A program made the position numbers and the translations under genes. Below the pieces are notes generated by a model. The model made no database searches. It was not told the origin of the DNA and worked only from the letters and a program-made list of their open reading frames with translations. From Vibrio sp. 16 (GTDB taxonomy: Bacteria > Pseudomonadota > Gammaproteobacteria > Enterobacterales > Vibrionaceae), in assembly GCF_963681195.1 (NCBI RefSeq), contig NZ_OY808997.1, positions 930,001 through 994,000 on the forward strand: a stretch of DNA of 64,000 nt, read 5' to 3'. Positions 16,787-24,515 of the stretch are shown in pieces (the stretch's first letter is position 1; the number at the start of each line of letters is the position of its first letter).

Positions 16787-18373
16787 ATGAGTAGTAAGAT
16801 TTTTAAAATTTCAATGGTTGCGGCAACGGTTGCCGCATCTTTTAGCGCAAGTGCCGCTATCTATCAGATCCATGCTTATCAACCTGCGAATGGCGGTGAA
16901 ACATTTGGTGCAGCGATTCAAAGTTCAACGGAGAACTGCTGGGTAGATACCGACTGTAACGACGTATCAGCACTCGATCACACAGTTGATCTGAAAATAG
17001 CGATTGAAGAAAAACAAAACCCAGAAGGTTTCAACTACCGTAACGAAGCGCCATTTTTGCTCGAAAACGGTTATGACTATCTTGAAGATGGCTACGATGG
17101 CTTTCGTAAGTACTGTGATAACTTTTTAGATTACTCTAAAGAGCTATGTAAACGTTGGGCGAGTAGACAGTATTCTGCGGGGTATGCGACAGAAGGATCG
17201 TTGAACAACTCGTATGCTTATATTGAAGATACAGCGATTGAAAGTGCACGTGACAACGTAATTATTAATCAAATTGTTGATCCAGCGAATAACGAAGCCA
17301 TCGGTACTTACTATGGTGACAGTCTTAAAGCGCGAACGCAGTCTTTTGCTGACGTCACTATTGTTGATAGTGGTGTTCAAAGTAAAGTCTTCTCTAAATT
17401 GGAAGGCCAAGACCTATATGTAGGTAGTGTTTCTTTCGAGACGAGTAACGCTAACGATTTCCGCTCTCAAGCGGCTATTTGGACCAGCAGTGGTGCTACG
17501 CAAACTTTGATAGCATCTGGTGGTAGCATTAGCAGCCGCTCAATCCCTCAAGGCAGTGCAAGAGACGTCGCTGAAGTTAAAGATGATAGCAATAACCCGG
17601 TAGGGGTTTACGCGGTTGGTTATGATTCCAACAGTGACGAGATTCCTCTTGCTGCGGTGTTTAAGATCGATGGAACCACGGTAAACAAAACCTACGTCGG
17701 TACATACAACGACGACAATAAATACCTTAATTCCTTGTTAACGTCAGTCAACGACAAAGGTGTTGCGATTGGCACGGTAAAATACCGTGAGCCAATTGAC
17801 GGTGCCTACGCGAATCGTTTGTTCTATGTACCTGACGTGACGAAGTCTTCACTTGGTGGTGCAGATTTTCCTGGTGACATCTTCTTTACTAGTGCCAATG
17901 GCATTGCTGGCGCAATCAACAACAACAGTGAAGCAGTTGGACAGGTTGACTTTGAACGCCACCAGGAATCAAACGGTGGTAAGCCGAGAGCTAAGCGAGC
18001 GTTCATCGCACCACTTTCGTCTACAGACGCGAAAGCTCCATTAGGCAATAAAGCCTGGTATCTTGACGATCTTACCTATGGGTTAAGTAGCAATAATGCT
18101 TATCGTGTGATCGATGCGACTGATATCAATGATGCTGGTGTTATTGCCGGTACTGCCTACTATTGTGCTGGTGGTTTTGATAGTTCTGCTATTGATGCAA
18201 GTTGTAAAGCAGGCGCTTCAATCGTAGCGGTTAAGTTGGTCCCGATGAATGGTAAGACTTCTAGCGATATTCAATCGCGTCCTCGCGAAACGACTAAGGT
18301 TGAGCGACAAGGTGCTGGATTTGGCCTTTTTGCTCTGACAGTACTTGGCCTGATAGGGTTCCGTAGAAAATAG
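16787..18373 (+). CDS. DUF3466 family secreted protein with GlyGly-CTERM tail
   Basis: A 528-residue exported protein. It has a Sec signal peptide (MSSKIFKISMVAATVAASFSASA) and a C terminus GAGFGLFALTVLGLIGFRRK. The latter is the GlyGly-CTERM pattern: a glycine-containing motif, one hydrophobic helix and a basic end. Such tails are processed by rhombosortase, and the proteins usually leave through the type II secretion system. The body is repetitive and beta-rich, with recurring 'INxxGxxxG' phrases (INNNSEAVGQ, INDAGVIAGTA), like the DUF3466/HAF-type repeats. Function unknown. It starts 6 bp after uup, so it may be the last gene of the rlmL-uup unit, and a terminator follows. Confidence 0.85.
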   Translation: MSSKIFKISMVAATVAASFSASAAIYQIHAYQPANGGETFGAAIQSSTENCWVDTDCNDVSALDHTVDLKIAIEEKQNPEGFNYRNEAPFLLENGYDYLEDGYDGFRKYCDNFLDYSKELCKRWASRQYSAGYATEGSLNNSYAYIEDTAIESARDNVIINQIVDPANNEAIGTYYGDSLKARTQSFADVTIVDSGVQSKVFSKLEGQDLYVGSVSFETSNANDFRSQAAIWTSSGATQTLIASGGSISSRSIPQGSARDVAEVKDDSNNPVGVYAVGYDSNSDEIPLAAVFKIDGTTVNKTYVGTYNDDNKYLNSLLTSVNDKGVAIGTVKYREPIDGAYANRLFYVPDVTKSSLGGADFPGDIFFTSANGIAGAINNNSEAVGQVDFERHQESNGGKPRAKRAFIAPLSSTDAKAPLGNKAWYLDDLTYGLSSNNAYRVIDATDINDAGVIAGTAYYCAGGFDSSAIDASCKAGASIVAVKLVPMNGKTSSDIQSRPRETTKVERQGAGFGLFALTVLGLIGFRRK

Positions 18374-18391
18374 GTGATTTTTTAATCTAGG

Positions 18392-18427
18392 GCACAGGTT
18401 CACATTTTTGGATCTGTGCTTTTTTTA
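18392..18427 (+). terminator. Terminator after the DUF3466 gene
   Basis: A 10-bp stem (GCACAGGTTC with GGATCTGTGC, two wobble pairs), 8-nt loop and a run of T. Confidence 0.85.
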
Positions 18428-18539
18428 TACCTTGAGAAAGGCTCTGTTTTGATCGATTCTTAATTGTGGAGTCACAAAAGCTCCACATTAGTTTAATAGT
18501 AGTACGTTAGAAAACACTTTCTTGTATGAGGACGACACT

Positions 18540-18713
18540 ATGAAGAGACAAAAGCGTGACCGCATGGAAAGAGCGCAATCTCAAGGTTATAAGGCAGGCT
18601 TAAATGGCCGTTCTATGGACGCATGTCCATACCAACAGATGGATGCTCGATCCTATTGGCTTGGTGGTTGGCGCGATGCCAGAGAAGATAAACAATCTGG
18701 TCTCTACAAATAA
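18540..18713 (+). CDS. rmf: Ribosome modulation factor
   Basis: A small basic protein that converts 70S ribosomes into inactive 100S dimers in stationary phase. The 57-residue sequence MKRQKRDRMERAQSQGYKAG with GRSMDACPYQ and SYWLGGWRDAR aligns along its whole length with E. coli RMF (55 aa). The ATG at 18540 is preceded by a GAGG ribosome site; the frame is open from 18522 but those six residues are not part of the family. It is a single-gene unit. Confidence 0.95.
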   Translation: MKRQKRDRMERAQSQGYKAGLNGRSMDACPYQQMDARSYWLGGWRDAREDKQSGLYK

Positions 18714-18741
18714 CGACTCAAATCCACATACATATAGGAAT

Positions 18742-18761
18742 AAAGCCCCGAAAGGGGCTTT
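18742..18761 (+). terminator. Hairpin downstream of rmf
   Basis: AAAGCCCC / GGGGCTTT around a GAAA tetraloop. No T-run follows on the + strand, so it may be a processed or stabilising 3' structure rather than a strong terminator. Confidence 0.5.
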
Positions 18762-18821
18762 AACCGTTATTAGCGCACAATAAATAGTAGTGTAACGCAC
18801 TATAACTAAATTGTTAGGGAA

Positions 18822-18845
18822 TAAAAAACGACTCCGAAGAGTCGT
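18822..18845 (-). terminator. Terminator of fabA
   Basis: Read on the - strand: ACGACTC, a TTCG tetraloop, GAGTCGT, then six T. This is a canonical UUCG-capped terminator. Confidence 0.92.
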
Positions 18846-18861
18846 CTTAAAAAGGATAGCG

Positions 18862-19380
18862 TTAGAACGCAGATGTATCTTGGAAAAGACCAACTTTTAA
18901 ATCTTTTGCTACGTAGATTTCTTTACCGTCCACAAGAACACGACCGTCAGCTAAACCCATAACTAGCTTGCGGTTAACAACGCGTTTCATGTGAATTTCA
19001 TAAGTCACTTTTTTCGCTGTCGGTAGGATTTGGCCCGTAAACTTAACTTCGCCAACACCTAGAGCTCGACCTTTACCTTTGCCGCCAACCCAGCCAAGGA
19101 AGAAGCCAACAAGCTGCCACATTGCATCCAGTCCTAAACAACCTGGCATTACAGGGTCGCCAGGGAAGTGGCAATCAAAGAACCACAGGTCAGGTGTGAT
19201 ATCTAACTCCGCAAGGATAAGACCTTTACCAAAATCACCTTCAGTCTCAGACATCTTGGTGATGCGGTCCATCATCAGCATGTTTGGTGCAGGCAGTTGA
19301 GGATATCCAGGGCCAAAAAGCTCGCCTTGGCTCGACGCTAGAAGATCTTCACGGTTATATGATTCACGTTTGTTTTGCAT
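18862..19380 (-). CDS. fabA: 3-hydroxydecanoyl-ACP dehydratase/isomerase
   Basis: Cytosolic enzyme that dehydrates 3-hydroxydecanoyl-ACP and isomerises the product to cis-3-decenoyl-ACP, which starts anaerobic unsaturated fatty acid synthesis. The protein is 172 residues, like E. coli FabA. The active-site pair is visible: His71 in [14 protein letters not shown] and Asp85 in GLDAMWQL. The start at 19380 ([15 protein letters not shown]) has GGAG a few bases upstream. An in-frame start 15 bp further would add five residues absent in relatives. The promoter carries a FabR-like operator between the -35 and -10 boxes. Confidence 0.97.
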   Translation of the reverse strand: MQNKRESYNREDLLASSQGELFGPGYPQLPAPNMLMMDRITKMSETEGDFGKGLILAELDITPDLWFFDCHFPGDPVMPGCLGLDAMWQLVGFFLGWVGGKGKGRALGVGEVKFTGQILPTAKKVTYEIHMKRVVNRKLVMGLADGRVLVDGKEIYVAKDLKVGLFQDTSAF

Positions 19381-19409
19381 TATCAATGACTCCAATATTT
19401 GATAGCCGC

Positions 19410-19438
19410 ATCTTAGTGAACACGTGTACGCTAAACAA
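19410..19438 (-). promoter_or_regulatory. fabA promoter with embedded FabR-type operator
   Basis: On the - strand TTGTTT (19433-19438) and TAAGAT (19410-19415) stand exactly 17 bp apart. The spacer plus one base is AGCGTACACGTGTTCACT (19415-19432), an imperfect palindrome centred on CACGTG. It resembles the FabR operators known from fabA and fabB of gammaproteobacteria. A repressor bound there would cover the RNA polymerase site. Confidence 0.72.
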
Positions 19439-19471
19439 CTCCAACCAGTCTGAATCTAATGAATATTTACA

Positions 19472-21121
19472 TTATCTAAACCAGTTTTTGAAGCGTTCCA
19501 CAATTCCTTGTGGGTGTTCGTGTTTTTCAAAGTTTTCAATTCGTTGCGCGATTTTGTTGATGACACTTTCTTCATCATCACCGCGGAAAGGTTTGCCCAT
19601 GATGAGAGGGATAGCTTCATCGACCGTTGATACAGACCAGATGTGAAACTGATCCTGTTTAATGCTATCGACTACATCCTGATTCAGTGCAAGATGCTTT
19701 AGGTTAGATTTTGGAAGAATCACACCTTGCTCGCCGGTCAATCCTTGATGTTTACATACGTGATAGAAGCCTTCGATTTTTTCATTCAAGCCGCCTACAG
19801 CTTGCACTCGTCCAAATTGGTCTACCGCGCCGGTGACTGCAATTTGTTGATTAATTGGGATCTCAGACAAAGCACTGACAAATGTGCATAATTCGGCGAG
19901 AGTTGCACTGTCACCATCGACTTCACTGTAAGATTGTTCAAACACCACTGACGCAGAATAGGGTAGCGGCTCCTCTAACTGCAGTGCGCTACTGACGAAG
20001 GCTTGCATAATCATCATACCTTTCGCGTGTAGATTACCGCCAAGCTCCGCTTTGCGTTCAACGTCTGATATATCACCGTCACCAAAATGGATAACACAAG
20101 AGATTCGAGCGGGCTCTCCATATGACATCGGGTGGCCAGGCACATCGATGACGGTCAACCCGTTAACTTGACCAACGCATTCGCCTTGTGTCTCTATGAT
20201 AACTTGCCCGTCGGTGATGTCAGCAAGAGCGCGTTCAGGAAGATAAGCCTCACGATGGTACTTGTTGTTTACAGCGTTTGAGATGTCATTTTCATCAAGG
20301 ACATTACCTGACGACGAAAGCAAAGACTCTTGGAAAAGAGCGAGATACCAAAGTATTTCGATAGGCATATACTCCTGATCTTCGGTATATCGAGCTCCTG
20401 CGACCAAAAGTCGATGCAACGCGCCAAATGTCAGCGTAGGAAGTTGATAGGTACTAAGAATCCATCGAATGAAGCCCAACAGCTTTGCACATGACTCTTC
20501 ACCAAAAGCTATCTCGTTTTCGATTTCGGTATACATGGCTAGGCCGCTGTATAGCTCGTCATCTAAATACTCAAGATCAGAGATTTGATGTCGGTCGCCG
20601 ACAATGACTACTTTTACATCATAGGTTTGGCTTGGGACTAGGGTGGCAACCTTGCGTGGATTTGCATTCAGCGGCGAGATAGGTTGCCCTAAAAGAACGG
20701 TTTTGAGTGCTTGCCAACTCGCGGGGTTTGCTAGAATTAAGTTAACAGGTATGACGAGAAACCCGCCATCTGCTCGATCAAGTAGCCCCTTATGGCGAAC
20801 GGTAATTTGTCCGTCGTCGTCGCATGAGTAAGAACCAAGTAAAGAGTCTGCTGTGAGTGATTCAGTCACATGAACACAATCATTTTGTGTATGTTGCTCT
20901 ATCGCTTCTTTTACCAAGTGTCGGTAGAAAGCATTGTCAATCGAGTTAATGATGAGTGCGCGCGTATAGCCGTTGACTCTAGAAAAGGTGTCTATAGATT
21001 GTTTGAGTCGGGGTTGAATGTCGATAAATCTGACAAGATCCAGTTCATTAAATCGCTTTAGAATTCCGTCATATTGGGAGTACTGAGGCGTTACTGAACG
21101 CCAGCTTTCTTGCTTCATCAA
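19472..21121 (-). CDS. Lon-family (LonH/YcbZ-like) Ser-Lys protease
   Basis: A 549-residue protein related to E. coli YcbZ (LonH). The C-terminal part is a Lon-type protease domain with catalytic Ser405 in SEVDGDSATLAEL and Lys448 in VGGLNEKIEGF; the 43-residue spacing equals that of Lon (Ser679/Lys722). The N-terminal part is a degenerate AAA+ region: HKGLLDRADGGFLVI looks like a Walker B stretch, but no good Walker A (GxxGxGKT) is visible, so ATP-driven unfolding is doubtful. The first codons contain two consecutive Met; either could start. The gene lies just upstream of fabA in the same direction, as in E. coli where ycbZ precedes fabA. Confidence 0.88.
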   Translation of the reverse strand: MMKQESWRSVTPQYSQYDGILKRFNELDLVRFIDIQPRLKQSIDTFSRVNGYTRALIINSIDNAFYRHLVKEAIEQHTQNDCVHVTESLTADSLLGSYSCDDDGQITVRHKGLLDRADGGFLVIPVNLILANPASWQALKTVLLGQPISPLNANPRKVATLVPSQTYDVKVVIVGDRHQISDLEYLDDELYSGLAMYTEIENEIAFGEESCAKLLGFIRWILSTYQLPTLTFGALHRLLVAGARYTEDQEYMPIEILWYLALFQESLLSSSGNVLDENDISNAVNNKYHREAYLPERALADITDGQVIIETQGECVGQVNGLTVIDVPGHPMSYGEPARISCVIHFGDGDISDVERKAELGGNLHAKGMMIMQAFVSSALQLEEPLPYSASVVFEQSYSEVDGDSATLAELCTFVSALSEIPINQQIAVTGAVDQFGRVQAVGGLNEKIEGFYHVCKHQGLTGEQGVILPKSNLKHLALNQDVVDSIKQDQFHIWSVSTVDEAIPLIMGKPFRGDDEESVINKIAQRIENFEKHEHPQGIVERFKNWFR

Positions 21122-21249
21122 ATTGGTTCATTAATCTCTAAATGCGCGAAATTATATAGAAAAAGCCAATGATGAGATACTGGTAATTTAATCTGATGAT
21201 CTGGATCGCTTTTCGATTACAATGGGGATTGTAACGAACGCTTAATGCA

Positions 21250-21262
21250 GTTACGCTGTCAC
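21250..21262. promoter_or_regulatory. matS-like site in the matP upstream region (12 of 13)
   Basis: GTTACGCTGTCAC differs from the matS consensus GTGACRNYGTCAC at one position only. It lies 27 bp before the matP start codon. It could be a weak MatP site that lets MatP repress its own gene. Confidence 0.5.
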
Positions 21263-21289
21263 TAGAAACTCAATGGAACATTGTTACTC

Positions 21290-21736
21290 ATGAAATATCA
21301 ACAGCTTGAAAATCTAGAATGTGGATGGAAGTGGACCTATTTAATCAACAAATGGAAGGCTGGTGAAGCCATCACTCGACACATTGATTCAAGTGAAGCT
21401 GAAGCCGCTATCAATGAGCTTCGCAATATCGAGCATGAGCCAACTCAAGTTTTAGAGTGGATTGAAAACCACATGTCACTTGAGTTAGATAACAAACTCA
21501 AACAAGCCATTCGAGCGAAGCGTAAAAGACACTTCAACGCTGAACAGATTCACACCAAGAAAAAATCGATCGACCTAGACTATCGGGTTTGGGAAAAACT
21601 GTCCTATCGAGCAAACGAGCTAGGATGCACGTTGTCCGACGCAATTGAATACTTGCTGTCAGAGGCTTCAAGAAGCGAGAAAGCCAGTAAAACGGTGAGT
21701 AGCCTTAAAGAAGATTTGTCGAAGTTATTAGATTAA
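21290..21736 (+). CDS. matP: Macrodomain Ter organiser MatP
   Basis: DNA-binding protein that recognises matS sites, compacts the terminus macrodomain and tethers it to the divisome through ZapB. The 148-residue sequence has the family N terminus (MKYQQLENLECGWKWTYL). A four-helix region follows, then the ribbon-helix-helix part KKKSIDLDYRVWEKLSYRANELGCTLSDAIEYLL that reads matS. A C-terminal coiled coil (ASKTVSSLKEDLSKLLD) mediates bridging of tetramers. The ATG at 21290 matches the family start. Four perfect matS sites and dif lie within 10 kb, so this gene sits at the centre of the region it organises. Confidence 0.96.
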   Translation: MKYQQLENLECGWKWTYLINKWKAGEAITRHIDSSEAEAAINELRNIEHEPTQVLEWIENHMSLELDNKLKQAIRAKRKRHFNAEQIHTKKKSIDLDYRVWEKLSYRANELGCTLSDAIEYLLSEASRSEKASKTVSSLKEDLSKLLD

Positions 21737-21748
21737 GGAGTAGTAGGG

Positions 21749-22060
21749 ATGCTGTATGTCATTTTGATTGCTGCAGTGGTTGTTTTTTGGCTAGTTGCAG
21801 TCGACAGACCTGTGTTGAAGGTGAAGTTTTCAAACGGGAAGATCGTAACCGAAAAGGGGCATTTCCCTCCAACGTTTAAGCACAACGTTGTTGATATTGC
21901 TGAGCGTGATCCTTTTACTGGTGAGCTTAAGGTGTATCAACTTCGAACGGGAACCAAACTGGTTTTCAGCAAGGACATCCCTAAAAAAGTGCAGCAAAGA
22001 ATCCGCAATGTATTTCCGCATCAAGGATTTAAAAGTAAGGGTACAAAAAAACGTGGGTGA
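21749..22060 (+). CDS. DUF3634 family membrane-anchored protein
   Basis: A 103-residue protein with one N-terminal transmembrane helix (MLYVILIAAVVVFWLVAV) and a basic soluble domain (VLKVKFSNGKIVTEKGHFPPTFKHNVVDIAE). It ends in a Lys/Arg-rich tail (GFKSKGTKKRG). It resembles the DUF3634 family of Vibrionaceae and relatives, function unknown. A strong ribosome site (AAGGAG) precedes the ATG by 10 bp. It starts 12 bp after the matP stop, so it is probably cotranscribed with matP. Confidence 0.78.
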   Translation: MLYVILIAAVVVFWLVAVDRPVLKVKFSNGKIVTEKGHFPPTFKHNVVDIAERDPFTGELKVYQLRTGTKLVFSKDIPKKVQQRIRNVFPHQGFKSKGTKKRG

Positions 22061-22162
22061 CAAACCTATCAATTACACATAAAAGAATTTTCCCTTCAGG
22101 TCCATTTCCTTCTCCCCACATTCATCTCAGACACTTGGTAGACTCGTTTCTGAGGTGAATAT

Positions 22163-22477
22163 ATGAAAACAAATATCCTAATATTAAGTCTGCTTTTATC
22201 AACTAACGCACACTGTGCAGATGATGCCGAATGGAACGCCATTGCAAAAAAACTTAAAGCCAGAATTGAAAAAAAAATAGCCAACCATAGCCTGCCTGGG
22301 TATTGCAATGTCTTCATCGAATTCAAACACTCTAAATATCATGCGATTGTCACTAGGGTGAACACGAATGGAGATTTTAAAATTTGCAACGTAAGCAAAC
22401 ATCTCATCAAGAAGGGAGAAAAGTTCAGATACCGTACACCAGAGAAATATTTGAGAATTCATGTTGCAAACGAATGA
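22163..22477 (+). CDS. Secreted TolA domain III-like protein
   Basis: A 104-residue protein with a signal peptide (MKTNILILSLLLSTNAHC; the terminal Cys could even be a lipobox). A single domain follows: a helix (EWNAIAKKLKARIEKKIANH), then CNVFIEF, a beta segment, DFKICNV, and a YLRIHV end. The helix plus two Cys 27 residues apart parallels the C-terminal domain of TolA, whose CxLRIxL...ALC disulfide spans 25 residues. It has no TolA membrane anchor or long helical stalk, so it is a free periplasmic or outer-membrane version. TolA domain III is the co-receptor of filamentous phages and of some colicins. The homology call rests on pattern, not on a search. Confidence 0.6.
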   Translation: MKTNILILSLLLSTNAHCADDAEWNAIAKKLKARIEKKIANHSLPGYCNVFIEFKHSKYHAIVTRVNTNGDFKICNVSKHLIKKGEKFRYRTPEKYLRIHVANE

Positions 22478-22490
22478 ATAGACACAGAGA

Positions 22491-23762
22491 ATGTGTGCTA
22501 GATTATTAATATGTTTATTGAACCGAAGTCTCACTTTGTTAGTAACAAATAAGAAATACAATAGCGAAGCGTTAGCAATAGCCCAAAAAGTTAACCACCT
22601 TACGCGAGAGCGTCATGCGAAGTGGTTAGTTAGTCTCAAATATATTCTTGATCAGTCTGATGTAGACGCGACACTCAGTCGTCAAAGCGAGTTTTGTGAC
22701 AGTGTAATTTTAAAAGAAGAAGAACGTATCACGAATAATCAACGTTTGCTCTTGGAGTGTGAAAGCGAGCGAGTCCAGGAAAGAAGGCAAGCGGCTGAAG
22801 ATAAGCAACGAATCCTGGGTAATGTCGTTGATGATGTTACGAAACATGCGGAGCAACTGATTACCGATACGCTCTTAAATATGCCGGCAATTAAACTTTT
22901 TGGACGTTTTCCAGATTTTTCGTACTTCTCAAGCATTGCCTATTCTCCATCTGCCAGTTACAGCAAACTAACCGTACTCCCAACTAATGATAACCAGTTA
23001 CGAAACAATCTACTGATGTTGGTTAACGATCCCAAGTTTTGTGCCCGAATTGGCAAGATGGCTCGCGGAATTAACGAGCCTCAAGTAGCGATCGGCACTT
23101 TAGGTACTGAAAATTGCCGAGTACTTTTGCCCATCTTAATGGTGAAACCTATTTTGCGTTGGCACAATCCGTTAACAAAAAACATTGCTCCTAAACTATG
23201 GCAACACATGATTTTAACTGCAAACGTGACGCGAATGCGTTTGGATATGGCAGGAATTAAAAATCCGGAACAGGGGGTCTTGCTCGGGGTTCTAAGAACG
23301 ATAGGGAACTTCGCAGTAGTGAATCAGTTTCCCCAACTGTTCGAGGATGCATTGGTCGAGAAGATGCGTTATTACCGTGAAAACAACCTAAGAGACGAAT
23401 ACTACGCCTGCGCAGAGGTTACTCCTAATTTGAATCTTTTGCCCAAGCTATTAGTTAATTTGGATAATGCGATTACTCGAAAAGTCATAGAGGAAATAGA
23501 GTGGGGGCCAAATACAGTACACTTAAAAAATGCGCTCTTGGATGATCTTGAAGAACGCCCAATCTTAGAGCGAAGTGAGTTTGGTGTAGCGCTTGCACAA
23601 GGCCAAGCATATGCCATTTTTGATATGCTTGATCGAAGTGATGCGTTTGTCGAAAAGCATAAACCGTTTTGGTTTGCTCATGTTCAAATGCCACCAAGTG
23701 CTCTCAATGAATTGCGGGCCAAACATCCAGGTCGAATTGGCTTATCTAACGCAAATAGTTAA
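22491..23762 (+). CDS. Degenerate HDOD-domain protein
   Basis: A 423-residue soluble protein. A charged N-terminal coiled-coil-like part (residues 40-120, QSEFCDSVILKEEERITNNQRLLLECE...) is followed by an HDOD-like helical domain (about 185-300: LLMLVNDPKFCARIGKMARG, VAIGTLGTENCRVLLPILMV, VTRMRLDMAGIKNPEQGVLLGVLRTIGNF). HDOD domains are non-catalytic HD relatives found in signalling proteins. The usual HD metal residues are absent here, as expected for the class. The start is uncertain: ATG at 22491 has only a weak AGAGA upstream, and the first about 18 residues look unlike a folded N terminus. A TTG near 22530 is an alternative. No partner gene in the neighbourhood suggests a role. Confidence 0.65.
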   Translation: MCARLLICLLNRSLTLLVTNKKYNSEALAIAQKVNHLTRERHAKWLVSLKYILDQSDVDATLSRQSEFCDSVILKEEERITNNQRLLLECESERVQERRQAAEDKQRILGNVVDDVTKHAEQLITDTLLNMPAIKLFGRFPDFSYFSSIAYSPSASYSKLTVLPTNDNQLRNNLLMLVNDPKFCARIGKMARGINEPQVAIGTLGTENCRVLLPILMVKPILRWHNPLTKNIAPKLWQHMILTANVTRMRLDMAGIKNPEQGVLLGVLRTIGNFAVVNQFPQLFEDALVEKMRYYRENNLRDEYYACAEVTPNLNLLPKLLVNLDNAITRKVIEEIEWGPNTVHLKNALLDDLEERPILERSEFGVALAQGQAYAIFDMLDRSDAFVEKHKPFWFAHVQMPPSALNELRAKHPGRIGLSNANS

Positions 23763-23903
23763 ACGTGTTTGTTCACTCAGAGTATATCGGGGATATACCA
23801 TAAGGCACTATAACTAAATTTCAACTTACAGACGATATAAAACAACATGGTCACTAAATTAAATAACCGAATCAAAAACATAACAAAATTCATATAAAGA
23901 CTT

Positions 23904-24161
23904 ATGACATTGCGAGACAATATGACAGCTCTATGTGACGCCGTCACTAAGATCATATTTGCTCACTGTAGACAACTGTATCAACAAGGTTATTTACTCT
24001 GTAAAAACGGCTGCTATCCGATTAGCCTAAGTTTTGTTAACGCGAGCGAGCGGTATTGGGTAAAGGCTAGCTGTTTGTTTACCTTTAATGATCAACATGC
24101 AGAGCCAACGTGCATGGTCGCTATAATAAAGCAGATGAAATGCTGCGAAACAACAACGTAA
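23904..24161 (+). pseudogene. Small ORF of unknown function, 3' end replaced by IS remnant
   Basis: A possible 85-residue Cys-rich protein (MTLRDNMTALCDAVTKIIFAHC...). I do not recognise it. Its last 10-20 codons run into sequence that on the other strand encodes the transposase fragment. If it was once a gene, its 3' end was therefore lost to the insertion. No good ribosome site is visible. A perfect matS site lies inside it at 23935. It may be non-coding. Confidence 0.3.
23935..23947. other. matS: matS site next to dif, perfect consensus
   Basis: GTGACGCCGTCAC matches GTGACRNYGTCAC fully. It is the closest matS to dif, about 540 bp to its left. Confidence 0.88.
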
Positions 24162-24466
24162 ATCTCATGTTGCTCGGTAAGCTTCTCACAAGCAAACGTT
24201 GGCGAAAAGTCAGCATATTGAGCGCGTATGATGTTCAGAACCTCAGCCCGAAAAGCATCAGGATAACGTCGGTTACTCGGACGACCACGTGCACCATGTG
24301 CCAACGAAGATGCGCCATGTTGGTTTAGCTGACTCAATAAACGTCGAACTTGTCGAGTGCTTATATTAAGTATGTCGGCGGCGTCAACTTGACGGAGTCG
24401 GCGTTCGCGAACATCTTGCAGCACTTTAAAACGATTAATGTCTCGGTCACTCATTGGAATTAGCAT
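24092..24466 (-). pseudogene. Truncated ISNCY-type (IS1202-like) transposase, N-terminal fragment
   Basis: About 100 residues at the start (MSDRDINRFKVLQDVRERRL, ADILNISTRQVRRLL, GASSLAHGARGRPSNRRYPD, YADFSPTFACEKL) match the helix-turn-helix N terminus of ISNCY-family transposases as I know them. A full protein would be several hundred residues with a DDE domain, which is absent. Similarity stops near 24155, and the remaining codons are unrelated sequence. The fragment cannot transpose. Its promoter-proximal end lies only about 20 bp from dif, so the left-over end of the element almost touches the XerC arm. No clear terminal inverted repeat or target duplication could be recognised. Confidence 0.75.
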
Positions 24467-24487
24467 CGGTTAAGATCCTCAAAGTTA

Positions 24488-24515
24488 AGTGCGCATTATG
24501 TATATTATGTTAAAT
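24488..24515 (+). other. dif: dif site, XerC/XerD recombination site of chromosome I
   Basis: A 28-bp site with left arm AGTGCGCATTA (XerC), centre TGTATA and right arm TTATGTTAAAT (XerD). Compared with the E. coli dif sequence, which I recall, it differs only at two positions in the left arm. It is the place where chromosome dimers are resolved under FtsK control and where filamentous phages and other Xer-dependent elements integrate in Vibrio. It is flanked by matS sites on both sides (23935 and 26677). The 135 bp to its right hold only AT-rich hairpins (for example ATTAATC-AA-GATTAAT at 24624-24639) and no gene. Confidence 0.95.

Noticed and set aside
18797..23820. 16-nt direct repeat GCACTATAACTAAATT at about 18798 and 23805
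   Set aside because: AT-rich 16-mers repeat by chance in 64 kb at a rate near one; core genes lie between, and no element structure is associated.
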